Assembly: GCF_021245805.1 (NCBI RefSeq)
Contig: NZ_JAJJNF010000005.1
Span: forward strand, 1 to 64,000
Direction of reading: 5' to 3'
Length of the DNA stretch: 64,000 nt
From: Mangrovimonas futianensis
GTDB taxonomy: Bacteria; Bacteroidota; Bacteroidia; Flavobacteriales; Flavobacteriaceae
Below, piece by piece: positions 24,778-33,169 of the stretch (positions are counted from its first letter, which is position 1; each line of letters starts with the position of its first letter). The position numbers were made by a program, and so were the translations under genes. Below the pieces are notes generated by a model. It was not told the origin of the DNA. It saw nothing but the letters and a program-made list of their open reading frames with translations, and did not search any database.

Positions 24778-25680
24778 ATGGCATCATTTAAAACCTGGGT
24801 ATCTGCTCTTAGGTTAAGAACTTTACCTCTATCTGTATCAGGTATTATTGTAGCTGGCTCCTTAGCTGAGTATAATGGCCTGTTTCATTGGGGGGTATTT
24901 ACAATGGCAATATTGACTACATTAAGTTTTCAAATATTGTCTAATCTGGCCAATGATTATGGTGACGGCGTGAAGGGAACTGATAATTTGGACCGAATAG
25001 GACCACAAAGAGCCATTCAAAGTGGGGAAATAACCCCTACGAGTATGTTTTTTGCTATCCGAATTAATATTTTGATCAGTATTTTTCTAGCCGTTTTTAC
25101 TATTTATGTGGCTTTTGGTTCGAAGTATTTTCTTTTGGGTTTATTGTTTTTGGTTTTGGGCATGTTATCCATTTATGCTGCCTTGAAATATACCATAGGT
25201 GGTAATGCTTATGGTTATAGAGGCCTAGGTGATATTTTTGTTTTTATCTTCTTTGGATTGTTAAGTGTTATTGGTGCTTATGTGCTTTTTGCAAAACAAA
25301 TAGACCACGTTACTATTTTACCAGCATTCACTATAGGTTTTTTAAGTACTGCGGTTTTAAACCTTAACAATTTAAGGGATATAGAGTCTGATAAAAAAGC
25401 CAACAAAATTACGATGGCTGTAAAAATGGGATTTACAAGAGCAAAAAGATATCATATGTTCTTGGTTGGTGGTGCTATATGTCTCTCTTTTTTGTTTGGA
25501 ATTTTATATTATAATTCCCCCTACAATTTTATTTTTTTTATTGCTTATATTCCGTTGATTATCCACATGAAGAAGGTACACAACTGTATTGAACCTGTTA
25601 AGTTAGATCAGGAACTTAAAAAGTTGGCTCTTTCAACTTTTTTATTAAGTGTTCTGTTGGCTGTAGGACATCTTTTGTAG
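24778..25680 (+). CDS. menA: 1,4-dihydroxy-2-naphthoate polyprenyltransferase
   Basis: 300 residues with about eight membrane helices, UbiA superfamily. The first prenyl-diphosphate motif is NLANDYGDGVKGTDN (N-D-x-x-D type) and the second is NLRDIESDKKANK in a later loop. It prenylates and decarboxylates 1,4-dihydroxy-2-naphthoate to demethylmenaquinone in the cytoplasmic membrane. Position directly behind menB supports MenA over other UbiA enzymes. A hairpin with a T-run follows about 110 bases downstream. Confidence 0.94.
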   Translation: MASFKTWVSALRLRTLPLSVSGIIVAGSLAEYNGLFHWGVFTMAILTTLSFQILSNLANDYGDGVKGTDNLDRIGPQRAIQSGEITPTSMFFAIRINILISIFLAVFTIYVAFGSKYFLLGLLFLVLGMLSIYAALKYTIGGNAYGYRGLGDIFVFIFFGLLSVIGAYVLFAKQIDHVTILPAFTIGFLSTAVLNLNNLRDIESDKKANKITMAVKMGFTRAKRYHMFLVGGAICLSFLFGILYYNSPYNFIFFIAYIPLIIHMKKVHNCIEPVKLDQELKKLALSTFLLSVLLAVGHLL

Positions 25681-25790
25681 GAAAAAGTTAAAATATTGTT
25701 TTCCAGTTTTATAAGTCGTATATTAGGGTGTTGGTAAGTCCTTTATCAACATAATGAAGTGTATAAATGACTTCATATTTTGGGGATTGA

Positions 25791-25828
25791 AAACTCAAAC
25801 AGATTCAAGGATTTGTTTGAGTTTTTTT
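25791..25828 (+). terminator. Terminator of the menB-menA operon
   Basis: AAACTCAAACA (25791-25801) pairs perfectly with TGTTTGAGTTT (25814-25824) around a 12-base loop, then a run of T. A second small inverted repeat, ATGAAGT/ACTTCAT, lies just upstream at 25754-25776. Confidence 0.8.
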
Positions 25829-25860
25829 GTATTTTCAATGTTCAATTAAACACTTACCTA

Positions 25861-26538
25861 ATGAAAATTACATTTTACGGTCATGCTAGTCTTGGAATAG
25901 AAGTTGGAGATGTCCACATTTTAGTAGATCCTTTTATCTCTGCCAATGAAGCGGCTGCAAACATCGATATTTCAAACCTAAAGGCTGATTACATATTATT
26001 AACCCATGCACATCAAGATCATATTCTGGATGTCGAAACCATAGCCAAACAAACCGATGCCGTTATCGTTTCAAACTTTGAAATTGCCAGTTATTATGAA
26101 AATAAAGGGTTTGAGGTTCATCCTATGAATCATGGAGGAGCTTGGGATTTTGAATTTGGTGTGGTTAAATATGTTATTGCACATCATACATCTTCATTTC
26201 CAGATGGAAGTTATGGTGGACAACCAGGAGGTTTTGTGATTGAAGGAGAACATAAAAATATTTATATTGCTGGAGATACTGCGCTGACCATGGATATGAA
26301 ACTTATTCCTATGCGTACCCAATTGGATTTGGCCATTCTACCTATCGGAGATAATTTCACAATGGGAGTGGACGATGCCATAATTGCCAGTGACTTTGTA
26401 CAGTGTGATAAGGTGCTTGGGTATCACTTCGATACTTTTGGATATATTAAAATAGACCACGAAGAGGCCAAAAGAAAATTTTTTGATAAAGGGAAAGATT
26501 TGATGCTGTTGGATATAGGAGAGAGTATTGAATTGTAA
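25861..26538 (+). CDS. UPF0173-type metal-dependent hydrolase (MBL fold)
   Basis: 225 residues from the ATG at 25861 (MKITFYGHASLG); upstream in-frame codons run through the preceding terminator and are not credible. The metal motif THAHQDH and the later HHTSSFPDGSYGGQ, AGDTALTMDMKL and LGYHFDTF segments are those of the UPF0173/UlaG-like beta-lactamase-fold hydrolases. Function in this subfamily is largely unknown. No signal peptide, so cytoplasmic. It stands alone between menA and the patatin gene. Confidence 0.88.
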   Translation: MKITFYGHASLGIEVGDVHILVDPFISANEAAANIDISNLKADYILLTHAHQDHILDVETIAKQTDAVIVSNFEIASYYENKGFEVHPMNHGGAWDFEFGVVKYVIAHHTSSFPDGSYGGQPGGFVIEGEHKNIYIAGDTALTMDMKLIPMRTQLDLAILPIGDNFTMGVDDAIIASDFVQCDKVLGYHFDTFGYIKIDHEEAKRKFFDKGKDLMLLDIGESIEL

Positions 26539-26608
26539 ACAAGCGTGAAAGCCAAATAAGTAAACTGGCTGAAACATCAAAAAGTTTCACATTAACAGCT
26601 TCCAATTC

Positions 26609-28975
26609 ATGAACCACGGAATAAAATCTTTAATAGGTCCGAAATCTCTTATCATTTGGGGAATTTTTTTCACCAGTATACAAATATGGTGTCAGGATTT
26701 AAAAATGCCTGAAACAACTGAAAACCGGAAACCTAAAATTGCTCTGGTTTTAAGTGGTGGAGGTGCTAAGGGTATTGCTCATATTCCTTTGCTTCAAGCT
26801 TTAGATTCCTTGAATATTGTACCAGATTTTGTTGTTGGTACAAGTATGGGAAGTATTGTAGGTGGCTTGTATGCCATGGGATATTCTGGTGACAGCATCT
26901 CTCAGATTGCTCACCAGGCCAATTGGCGAAAGCTGCTAGGAGGGAAAACCTTATTATCTAGTGTTGGTGTTGAGGAGAAAAGTGAGTTTGGCAGGTATCT
27001 ATTCGAACTGAATTTAGTGAATGGAAAACCAAATATCAATCCAGCCATTCTCAATGATCAACTACTACGTGAATTTTTGTCTCAATTAACTTATCCGGTA
27101 TACCGAATCGACTCTTTTGATGATTTGCCCATTCCTTACCGTGCTGTAGCCACAGATATTGTCAATGGAGAATTAGTTGTTTTAGATCGCGGATCACTTG
27201 CTCAAGCTATGAGAGCTAGTATGTCTATTCCAACAGTTTTTAAACCAGTAAGATATGAAAATACGCTTCTTGTCGATGGAGGTATTTTAAACAATTTCCC
27301 TACGGATATAGCAAAAAGCCTGGGTGCCGACATTATCATTGGTAGTGATGTAGGAGGCGGTATGTTAACTCGAGATAAATTAAGTGACCCGATTAAGCTT
27401 ATTTTTCAAACAAGTATGCTTACTAGTAATTTAATTGTAGAAGAGAATAGGGCACTTTGTGATATTTTATTGAATCATGAAAAACACTTAACCTATTCCA
27501 CAGGAGATTTTGTAAAGGCCAATGAAATTTATGTGGAGGGGAAAGAAGCTCTGATTCAAAATATGGATGCTTTGGAGCAGTTGTCCGAGATTTTAAAGAA
27601 GTATCCCAAACCTCGTCCTAACTTGCCTAAAATAGCTCCAAAATTCACTTTAGATACCATCGTCTATAAAAATATTTCTAGAGACAACCTTGATTTGGTG
27701 CGGGCTCGAATCAGAATTGAGCCAGGACAGACCTATAACGTAAATGATTTAAACTCAGGAATCAACCGATTAATGGGCACGAACCTCTTTGATGCCATTT
27801 ATTTTAATCCGTTGGTTAAAAAAGACAGTTTGGGAATTGAATTGGAAGGGTTGGAGCGGTCAAGACATACCGTAAAAGGAGCTTTACATTATGATACTCA
27901 CAGAGGTGTGGGTTTACTTATGAACTACACAGGAAGAAACATCATAGGTAAAGCTTCTAGAACTTTGGTAACAATAGATATTGCAGAACAACCTAGTTTA
28001 AGGTTACAACATCAAAAGATTTTTGGAGTACAAAAAAATTGGTGGTGGCGAACGGATTTGTTGGGACAGCTACTAAATGAAAGTGTTTACATCGAGGGTA
28101 GGAGAGCTGATGATGTGAATCACGATGTTGTTTTGTTTCAAAGCCAATTCAATAGAAACCTCTTTCCCTTTAAAAGTTATGTGGGTTTTGGGATAAAACA
28201 TCAATATGACTATTTGCGACCCAAAACAGATCCTGATTTGGGAGATAATGTCCTAGGTCTTCGCAAATATGGGTTTCATAATTTAGAAGCTGGGGTACAT
28301 TTCTTTTCTAACAGTATGGAAAGTGTGTTTTTTCCTAAAAGAGGAACCCTTATAAACGCTTTTATAAAACGTTCTTTATGGCGCCATATCAGGATTCAAG
28401 GTACAAACGCCTCTGAGACAATCAATGAAGGTTCAACCAACGGGTTTACAAAGTTTGGAGCCCATTTTGAAAAGCGCATCCATCTGGACAGGCATTTAGC
28501 ATTTTTATTTTCAGGATCGGGATATTTTACTATAATCAACAAATTGGACGACAATGAAATCTCTTATGCCGATTTTGGTATATCATCGCAATATTCTCTA
28601 GGAGGTTATAATCCCAGTCCCATACCCGATAATTTTGTTTTCCCTGGGTTATATGAAACAGAGATTTTTGCCAGTCAAGTGATCATGGGGTCTGTTGGGT
28701 TACAATGGGAGCCAACCAGAAATATTTATTTTTCACCACATTTTCATTTGGCCTCCTTGGGATATGAAGGGTTTAAAGAATATTTTGAAAACTTTTCAAA
28801 CCAAACAACAAGTTGGCATACCAATTTAAATTCAGGTTTACTAATTACAGGGGGGGCGACTCTATCATATGATTCCTTTTTAGGCCCAGTTCATTTGGAT
28901 TTATCCTATGTTAATGGGATTAATAAATTACGTTTGTTTTTTTCGGTAGGGATCCCTTTGGGTAAGTCTAATTAA
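26609..28975 (+). CDS. Patatin-like phospholipase with POTRA and outer-membrane barrel domains
   Basis: 788 residues. Signal-like N-terminus, then a patatin lipase domain at about 43-330: oxyanion GGGAKG, nucleophile Ser79 in GTSMGS, and Asp in the VDGGILNNFP motif, so the Ser-Asp dyad is intact. A POTRA-like segment (TIVYKNISRDNLDLVRARI ...) covers about 345-415, and the rest is a BamA/surface antigen-type beta-barrel. This is the layout of type Vd autotransporters such as PlpD, but in Bacteroidota it is a widely conserved housekeeping protein. It is likely anchored in the outer membrane and acts on phospholipid. Confidence 0.9.
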   Translation: MNHGIKSLIGPKSLIIWGIFFTSIQIWCQDLKMPETTENRKPKIALVLSGGGAKGIAHIPLLQALDSLNIVPDFVVGTSMGSIVGGLYAMGYSGDSISQIAHQANWRKLLGGKTLLSSVGVEEKSEFGRYLFELNLVNGKPNINPAILNDQLLREFLSQLTYPVYRIDSFDDLPIPYRAVATDIVNGELVVLDRGSLAQAMRASMSIPTVFKPVRYENTLLVDGGILNNFPTDIAKSLGADIIIGSDVGGGMLTRDKLSDPIKLIFQTSMLTSNLIVEENRALCDILLNHEKHLTYSTGDFVKANEIYVEGKEALIQNMDALEQLSEILKKYPKPRPNLPKIAPKFTLDTIVYKNISRDNLDLVRARIRIEPGQTYNVNDLNSGINRLMGTNLFDAIYFNPLVKKDSLGIELEGLERSRHTVKGALHYDTHRGVGLLMNYTGRNIIGKASRTLVTIDIAEQPSLRLQHQKIFGVQKNWWWRTDLLGQLLNESVYIEGRRADDVNHDVVLFQSQFNRNLFPFKSYVGFGIKHQYDYLRPKTDPDLGDNVLGLRKYGFHNLEAGVHFFSNSMESVFFPKRGTLINAFIKRSLWRHIRIQGTNASETINEGSTNGFTKFGAHFEKRIHLDRHLAFLFSGSGYFTIINKLDDNEISYADFGISSQYSLGGYNPSPIPDNFVFPGLYETEIFASQVIMGSVGLQWEPTRNIYFSPHFHLASLGYEGFKEYFENFSNQTTSWHTNLNSGLLITGGATLSYDSFLGPVHLDLSYVNGINKLRLFFSVGIPLGKSN

Positions 28976-29050
28976 TAAAGGTTCAGATACAGATGGTTTA
29001 TTTGATAACATCGTTTTCAAAAATGAAACTGATAATTGATAACTATTAAA

Positions 29051-29815
29051 ATGATTAAATTTTTTAGAAAAATCAGGCAAAATATGCTGAAGGAAAATAA
29101 ATTCAGTAAATACCTAATATATGCGGTAGGAGAAATCATTTTGGTAGTTATAGGGATTTTAATAGCTCTTGCTATTAACAATAGTAATCAACATCGTGTT
29201 ACGAGAAAAAAAGAACAAACTTATTTGAACGGTTTAAAAGCAGAATTCCAGATTAGTAAAATTAAATTGGGTAACCTAATTGAGGTCAATAAGAATAATT
29301 TTTATGGAGCTAAACAACTTTTGGAATTTATATCAGATAAAAATGAGAGACCAACTGAAAAGCAATTTTCAGAGTTGCTGTTTAATACATTTTCTTCCGA
29401 TATTTCTTTTAATCCCAATAATTCACTTTTGAATGAAATAATAAACTCTGGAAGTTTAAAAGATATTTCAAACAAAGATTTGAGGATCCAATTGACTAAT
29501 TGGATTTCTACCATAGAGGATGTTACAAAACAAGAAAATGAACTTGGAATTCAAAGAGAAAAAGTTCTCGATATTTTTAGAGAGGATGGTAATAGTTTAA
29601 GAACGATTTTTGAATTAACCGGTGTAAATGAAGAACTTGGATTAAAAGAAACCGAGCTTAACTTAAGCAATCTGGATTTATTGGATTCTCGAAAATTTGA
29701 AAATAATATTTTGATGTTTATCCTAACCGTGAAGGCCATGGAAAAGGCCCATTACGAACCTCTTATGGAAGATTTGAACTCTATTTTATTGTTGATTGAC
29801 AATGAAATAAATTAA
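29051..29815 (+). CDS. DUF6090 family membrane protein
   Basis: 254 residues from the ATG at 29051. The N-terminus MIKFFRKIRQNMLKENKFS, followed by one membrane helix (VGEIILVVIGILIALAINN), is the hallmark of DUF6090, which is abundant in Flavobacteriaceae. The rest is a helical soluble domain rich in Glu, Lys, Leu and Asn. Function unknown; such genes often occur in several paralogous copies per genome. No clear promoter or partner is visible nearby. Confidence 0.85.
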   Translation: MIKFFRKIRQNMLKENKFSKYLIYAVGEIILVVIGILIALAINNSNQHRVTRKKEQTYLNGLKAEFQISKIKLGNLIEVNKNNFYGAKQLLEFISDKNERPTEKQFSELLFNTFSSDISFNPNNSLLNEIINSGSLKDISNKDLRIQLTNWISTIEDVTKQENELGIQREKVLDIFREDGNSLRTIFELTGVNEELGLKETELNLSNLDLLDSRKFENNILMFILTVKAMEKAHYEPLMEDLNSILLLIDNEIN

Positions 29816-29892
29816 AATAGAAAACAACATTTTTTTATGAATAGCATTTAGTGGGAATATAAATTTTGGAATTTAGATGTGACCTAAAAACC

Positions 29893-30687
29893 ATGAACAA
29901 AACCGTATTTGAAATATCCAAAATGGATTGTCCTTCAGAAGAAAATTTAATTCGAATGAAATTGGACGGGATGACTGGTTTAGTCCATTTAGAGTTTGAT
30001 ATTCCAAATAGAATTTTGACGGTTTTCCACCATGGGGGAATAGATTCTATTGAGAAAAGTATAGATGAACTTAACTTAGGAAGCACATTTCTTTCCACTG
30101 AAACATCAGACCAAACCGAGATTAAGGAACACACCAATCAAAAAAAGGTGCTGTGGATAGTACTAGCTATCAATTTTACTTTTTTCATTTTGGAAATGAT
30201 CACAGGTCTGGTTTCAAACTCAATGGGTTTGGTGGCAGATAGTCTTGACATGTTAGCGGATAGTTTTGTTTATGGCATTAGTTTGTTTGCCGTAGGAGGG
30301 TCTTTAGTTAGAAAAAAACAAATTGCCAAACTGGCCGGATATTTTCAGATGTTTTTGGCGGTTGTTGGTTTTGTTGAAGTTTTGAGGCGTTTCTTGGGGG
30401 CAGAACATTTACCAAATTTTTCAACCATGATAGTTATATCCGTTTTAGCGCTTATTGCCAATGGTCTATGTCTTTACATTCTACAAAAATCAAAAGGCAA
30501 AGAAGAAGCCCATATGAAGGCGAGTATGATTTTTACATCTAATGATGTCATTATCAATCTCGGTGTAATTGTGGCTGGTCTTTTGGTACATTGGTTAAAC
30601 TCAAACAAACCCGATTTAATTATAGGAACCATTGTATTTATTTTGGTAGTTCAGGGTGCTTGGAGAATATTAAAGCTGAGTAAGTAG
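29893..30687 (+). CDS. CDF-family cation transporter with N-terminal HMA-like domain
   Basis: 264 residues from the ATG at 29893. Residues 1-65 look like a heavy-metal-associated domain (VFEISKMDCPSEENLIRMKL), but the usual CxxC is replaced by a single Cys and two Glu. From about residue 88, five to six membrane helices follow; ADSLDMLADSFVY matches the CDF helix II metal site and SNDVIINLGVIVAG the helix V site. It probably exports Zn2+ or another divalent metal. The downstream DUF1287 gene begins 5 bases after the stop, so the two are probably co-transcribed. Confidence 0.85.
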   Translation: MNKTVFEISKMDCPSEENLIRMKLDGMTGLVHLEFDIPNRILTVFHHGGIDSIEKSIDELNLGSTFLSTETSDQTEIKEHTNQKKVLWIVLAINFTFFILEMITGLVSNSMGLVADSLDMLADSFVYGISLFAVGGSLVRKKQIAKLAGYFQMFLAVVGFVEVLRRFLGAEHLPNFSTMIVISVLALIANGLCLYILQKSKGKEEAHMKASMIFTSNDVIINLGVIVAGLLVHWLNSNKPDLIIGTIVFILVVQGAWRILKLSK

Positions 30688-30692
30688 TTGCA

Positions 30693-31322
30693 ATGAAGAT
30701 ATATCTAGATAGAATGGCTCAATTAATAAAAGAAAGTTTAAGAAAAAAACTTTGGCTTATAGCCATCCTTTTGCTATTCAATTTTGGCTTTTCACAAACT
30801 GAAAAAGACCATAAGGACTTATCTGATTGTGCCTTAGAACTAACCAAACAGCAGGTTACTTATGACCCTAGGTATTTTTCAATTGATTATCCCAATGGCG
30901 ATGTTCCAAGTGATAAAGGGGTTTGTACTGATGTGATAATTAGGGCATATAGAAAAATGGGTGTAGACTTGCAAAAAGAAGTACATGAGGATATGAAAAT
31001 TCATTTTAATGAATATCCAAAACTTTGGGGATTAAAAACAACTGATAGGAACATTGATCATAGAAGGGTGCCTAATTTGATGACATTTTTTAATCGGATG
31101 GGCACGGAATTGTCAATATCTCAAAAGGGGCAAGATTACTTACCTGGAGATATTGTATGTTGGAATTTGGGAGGGGCCATAACCCATATTGGTATAGTGG
31201 TAGATAAAACATCGATCGATGGGAAGAGACCTTTGATTGTCCATAATATAGGTAATGGGCAAGTTTTGGAGGATTGCCTTTTTGATTTTAAGATTATAGG
31301 ACATTACCGTTATAAAAATTAA
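30693..31322 (+). CDS. DUF1287 domain-containing secreted protein
   Basis: 209 residues; an N-terminal hydrophobic segment (LWLIAILLLFNFGFSQ) looks like a signal peptide or anchor, with the true start possibly at the ATG at 30714. The DUF1287 core is clear: IDYPNGDVPSDKGVCTD with Cys78, then PGDIVCWNLG and THIGIVVDK with a conserved His, and VHNIGNGQVLED. The Cys-His pattern resembles NlpC/P60 amidase-type folds, so an envelope hydrolase role is possible but unproven. It follows the metal transporter by 5 bases. Confidence 0.85.
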   Translation: MKIYLDRMAQLIKESLRKKLWLIAILLLFNFGFSQTEKDHKDLSDCALELTKQQVTYDPRYFSIDYPNGDVPSDKGVCTDVIIRAYRKMGVDLQKEVHEDMKIHFNEYPKLWGLKTTDRNIDHRRVPNLMTFFNRMGTELSISQKGQDYLPGDIVCWNLGGAITHIGIVVDKTSIDGKRPLIVHNIGNGQVLEDCLFDFKIIGHYRYKN

Positions 31323-31456
31323 ATCCATTTTTACAATTGCATCCTTGTATATGTTTCAGTTTATAGTAAATCCTATTTCTTTTAATTATCTTTATTAGGT
31401 GATTTTTCAAAGCTCTTATTTTGAGGTAATTAAGGCTTTGTTTAAAAAGCTATGAT

Positions 31457-31978
31457 ATGACTTTAGAATTACTCATTAATTTATTGACTTCCATAGGTGT
31501 TATCATTTCGGTTATTTTTCTGGCTATTGAAATTAAAAAGAACACCCAGGCAGTCCGTTCTAATTTTTACGATTCTTTTGCTAACTCCAATCGGGAATTC
31601 CTAAATCAATTGATTATGGATAGGGATTTAGGAAAACTATTTGAAAAAGGAACGAAGTCATGGAGCAAATTGAACGAAGAAGACAAAAGAACCTCTAATT
31701 TTCTATACATCCAAATGTTTCGAATTTGGGAAAATTTGTATTATCAGAATAAGATGAAAGTTCTAGAGCCCTGGTTATGGGTGAGTAATAAAAACACAAT
31801 CATTTCTTACTTCTATTTGGAAGGTATTCAAGAATGGTGGCAAATAAGAAGGCAATCATTTTCTAAAGAGTTTGTTCAGTTTTTAGAAACTTCAATTAAG
31901 CCTGAAAATGGCATTAAGGTTATTGAAGATTTATTGAAGTCAAATCTAATGGTGGAAAAACCAACAAAGAAAGTCTAA
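31457..31978 (+). CDS. Hypothetical membrane-anchored protein
   Basis: 173 residues. One N-terminal membrane helix (INLLTSIGVIISVIFLAIEI) is followed by an amphipathic, Lys- and Glu-rich helical domain beginning KKNTQAVRSNFYDSFANSN. This layout, an anchor helix then a helical domain with Trp-rich patches (EPWLWVSNKN, QEWWQIRRQ), is common among uncharacterised bacterial proteins with no known activity. No enzymatic motif is seen. It is followed 39 bases later by a DUF1905 gene. Confidence 0.7.
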   Translation: MTLELLINLLTSIGVIISVIFLAIEIKKNTQAVRSNFYDSFANSNREFLNQLIMDRDLGKLFEKGTKSWSKLNEEDKRTSNFLYIQMFRIWENLYYQNKMKVLEPWLWVSNKNTIISYFYLEGIQEWWQIRRQSFSKEFVQFLETSIKPENGIKVIEDLLKSNLMVEKPTKKV

Positions 31979-32017
31979 AAATAGCTTTAAATAGGTGTTC
32001 AAACAACCCAAATAAGA

Positions 32018-32317
32018 ATGGAATCCAAAATAAGATATCAATTTTCAGAAGCCATCTGGAAACATGAGGGAACCGGAGGTTGGTATTTTGTGTCTCTACC
32101 AATAAAACTTTCAAAAGAAATACGGGAACATTTTAAATGGCAAGAGCAAGGTTGGGGAAGAATGAAAGCTAAGGTTCAACTTAAAGGACTGGAATGGCAA
32201 ACTGCTATTTGGTTTGATACTAAAAGGGATACTTATTTACTTCCCATAAAGGCTGAAGTCAGAAGGAAAACAGATGTGGGAATAAATGAATGGATTGACC
32301 TGATACTTTGGATCTAA
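32018..32317 (+). CDS. DUF1905 domain-containing protein
   Basis: 99 residues, a single small beta-rich domain. IWKHEGTGGWYFVSLP at the start and FDTKRDTYLLPIKAEVRRK near the end match DUF1905, found alone or fused to YdeI/OmpD-associated domains. No signal peptide; cytoplasmic. Function unknown. It may be co-transcribed with the preceding membrane-anchored protein. Confidence 0.85.
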   Translation: MESKIRYQFSEAIWKHEGTGGWYFVSLPIKLSKEIREHFKWQEQGWGRMKAKVQLKGLEWQTAIWFDTKRDTYLLPIKAEVRRKTDVGINEWIDLILWI

Positions 32318-32377
32318 TGAAAACTCATATTTTTACATTCTACATATTCATTTTCAAATAGTTGCAACCTTTTCTAT

Positions 32378-32407
32378 TTTGTAATTAATTGAAAATCACT
32401 ATATTTG
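32378..32407 (+). promoter_or_regulatory. Bacteroidota-type promoter of the NUMOD4/HNH gene
   Basis: TTTG at 32378-32381, an 18-base spacer and a perfect TATATTTG at 32400-32407. It gives a leader of about 80 bases before the start codon at 32497, longer than most in this window. Confidence 0.6.
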
Positions 32408-32496
32408 GTTTGTACTCCTTATTTATAGCCATAGCTAGCTAAAATGGCCTCTAAACGAATTGATAGTTTTAAAATAACAACTTAAATAAAACTAAA

Positions 32497-33045
32497 ATGA
32501 TAAGAAATTACCGTAATGAGGAATGGAAAGAGGTTGTTTTTGACGATAAAATTCACGAAACTGAAAAATTTAAGATTTCAAATTATGGACGAGTTATCAA
32601 TTGCAAGCAAGAGAAGGAGTTTATTCCCAAAGCATCCTTTGTTAACGGGTATCAAATACTACGTCTTCATTTGAAAGAGAAGAAAAGATGGACTTGTAGA
32701 TATGTCCATAAATTGGTAGCAGAGCATTTTTTAAAGCGAGATGAGGGTATATATGTGATTCACCTCAATTATGACAAAACAGATAATCGCATAGCTAACT
32801 TGAGATGGGCTACCAAACGAGAAAAGGAAATACATCAATTCAGTAATCCAGAATATATTAACGCACCCAAAAGACGTACTTATTCGAAACTTACCGAAAA
32901 TAAAGTCAAATTGATTAAGCGTAAAATCAATGATCCAAATCGTCGAACCCGCATGAAAATGATTGCCAAACAATTTGGCATATCAACCATGCAATTGTAT
33001 CGTATTAAAACGGGAGAGAATTGGGGTTCGGTTACTGAAGATTAA
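32497..33045 (+). CDS. NUMOD4/HNH endonuclease-like protein
   Basis: 182 residues. Order: a NUMOD4 segment (EEWKEVVFDD ... FKISNYGRVINCK) at about 7-45; an HNH_3-type nuclease core at about 65-110 with YVHKLVAEHF and VIHLNYDKTDNRIANLRWAT; and a C-terminal helix-turn-helix (MKMIAKQFGISTMQLYRI). This is the domain order of phage and intron homing endonucleases, but the gene sits in ordinary chromosome with its own promoter and no flanking repeats. A domesticated nuclease or a DNA-binding regulator is possible. The HNH core has His and Asn residues but also departs from consensus (HLN instead of HxD). Confidence 0.8.
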   Translation: MIRNYRNEEWKEVVFDDKIHETEKFKISNYGRVINCKQEKEFIPKASFVNGYQILRLHLKEKKRWTCRYVHKLVAEHFLKRDEGIYVIHLNYDKTDNRIANLRWATKREKEIHQFSNPEYINAPKRRTYSKLTENKVKLIKRKINDPNRRTRMKMIAKQFGISTMQLYRIKTGENWGSVTED

Positions 33046-33169
33046 AAACCGTTTGGTCAGTGGACATATTCCTTCAATCTGTTTTCTATTACCTCGTTAT
33101 TTGTTAAATTAGATGCTATAACTAATTGGCTAATTTGCCCTCAATTTTAGCTCCTTACTAATTAACCAA

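Noticed and set aside
25780..25860. Upstream extension of the UPF0173 hydrolase
   Set aside because: The added codons come from the terminator hairpin of the menB-menA operon; the family starts at MKITFYGHASLG.
32497..33045. Mobile intron or inserted homing element
   Set aside because: No interrupted host gene, flanking repeats or intron structure is visible around the NUMOD4/HNH gene.
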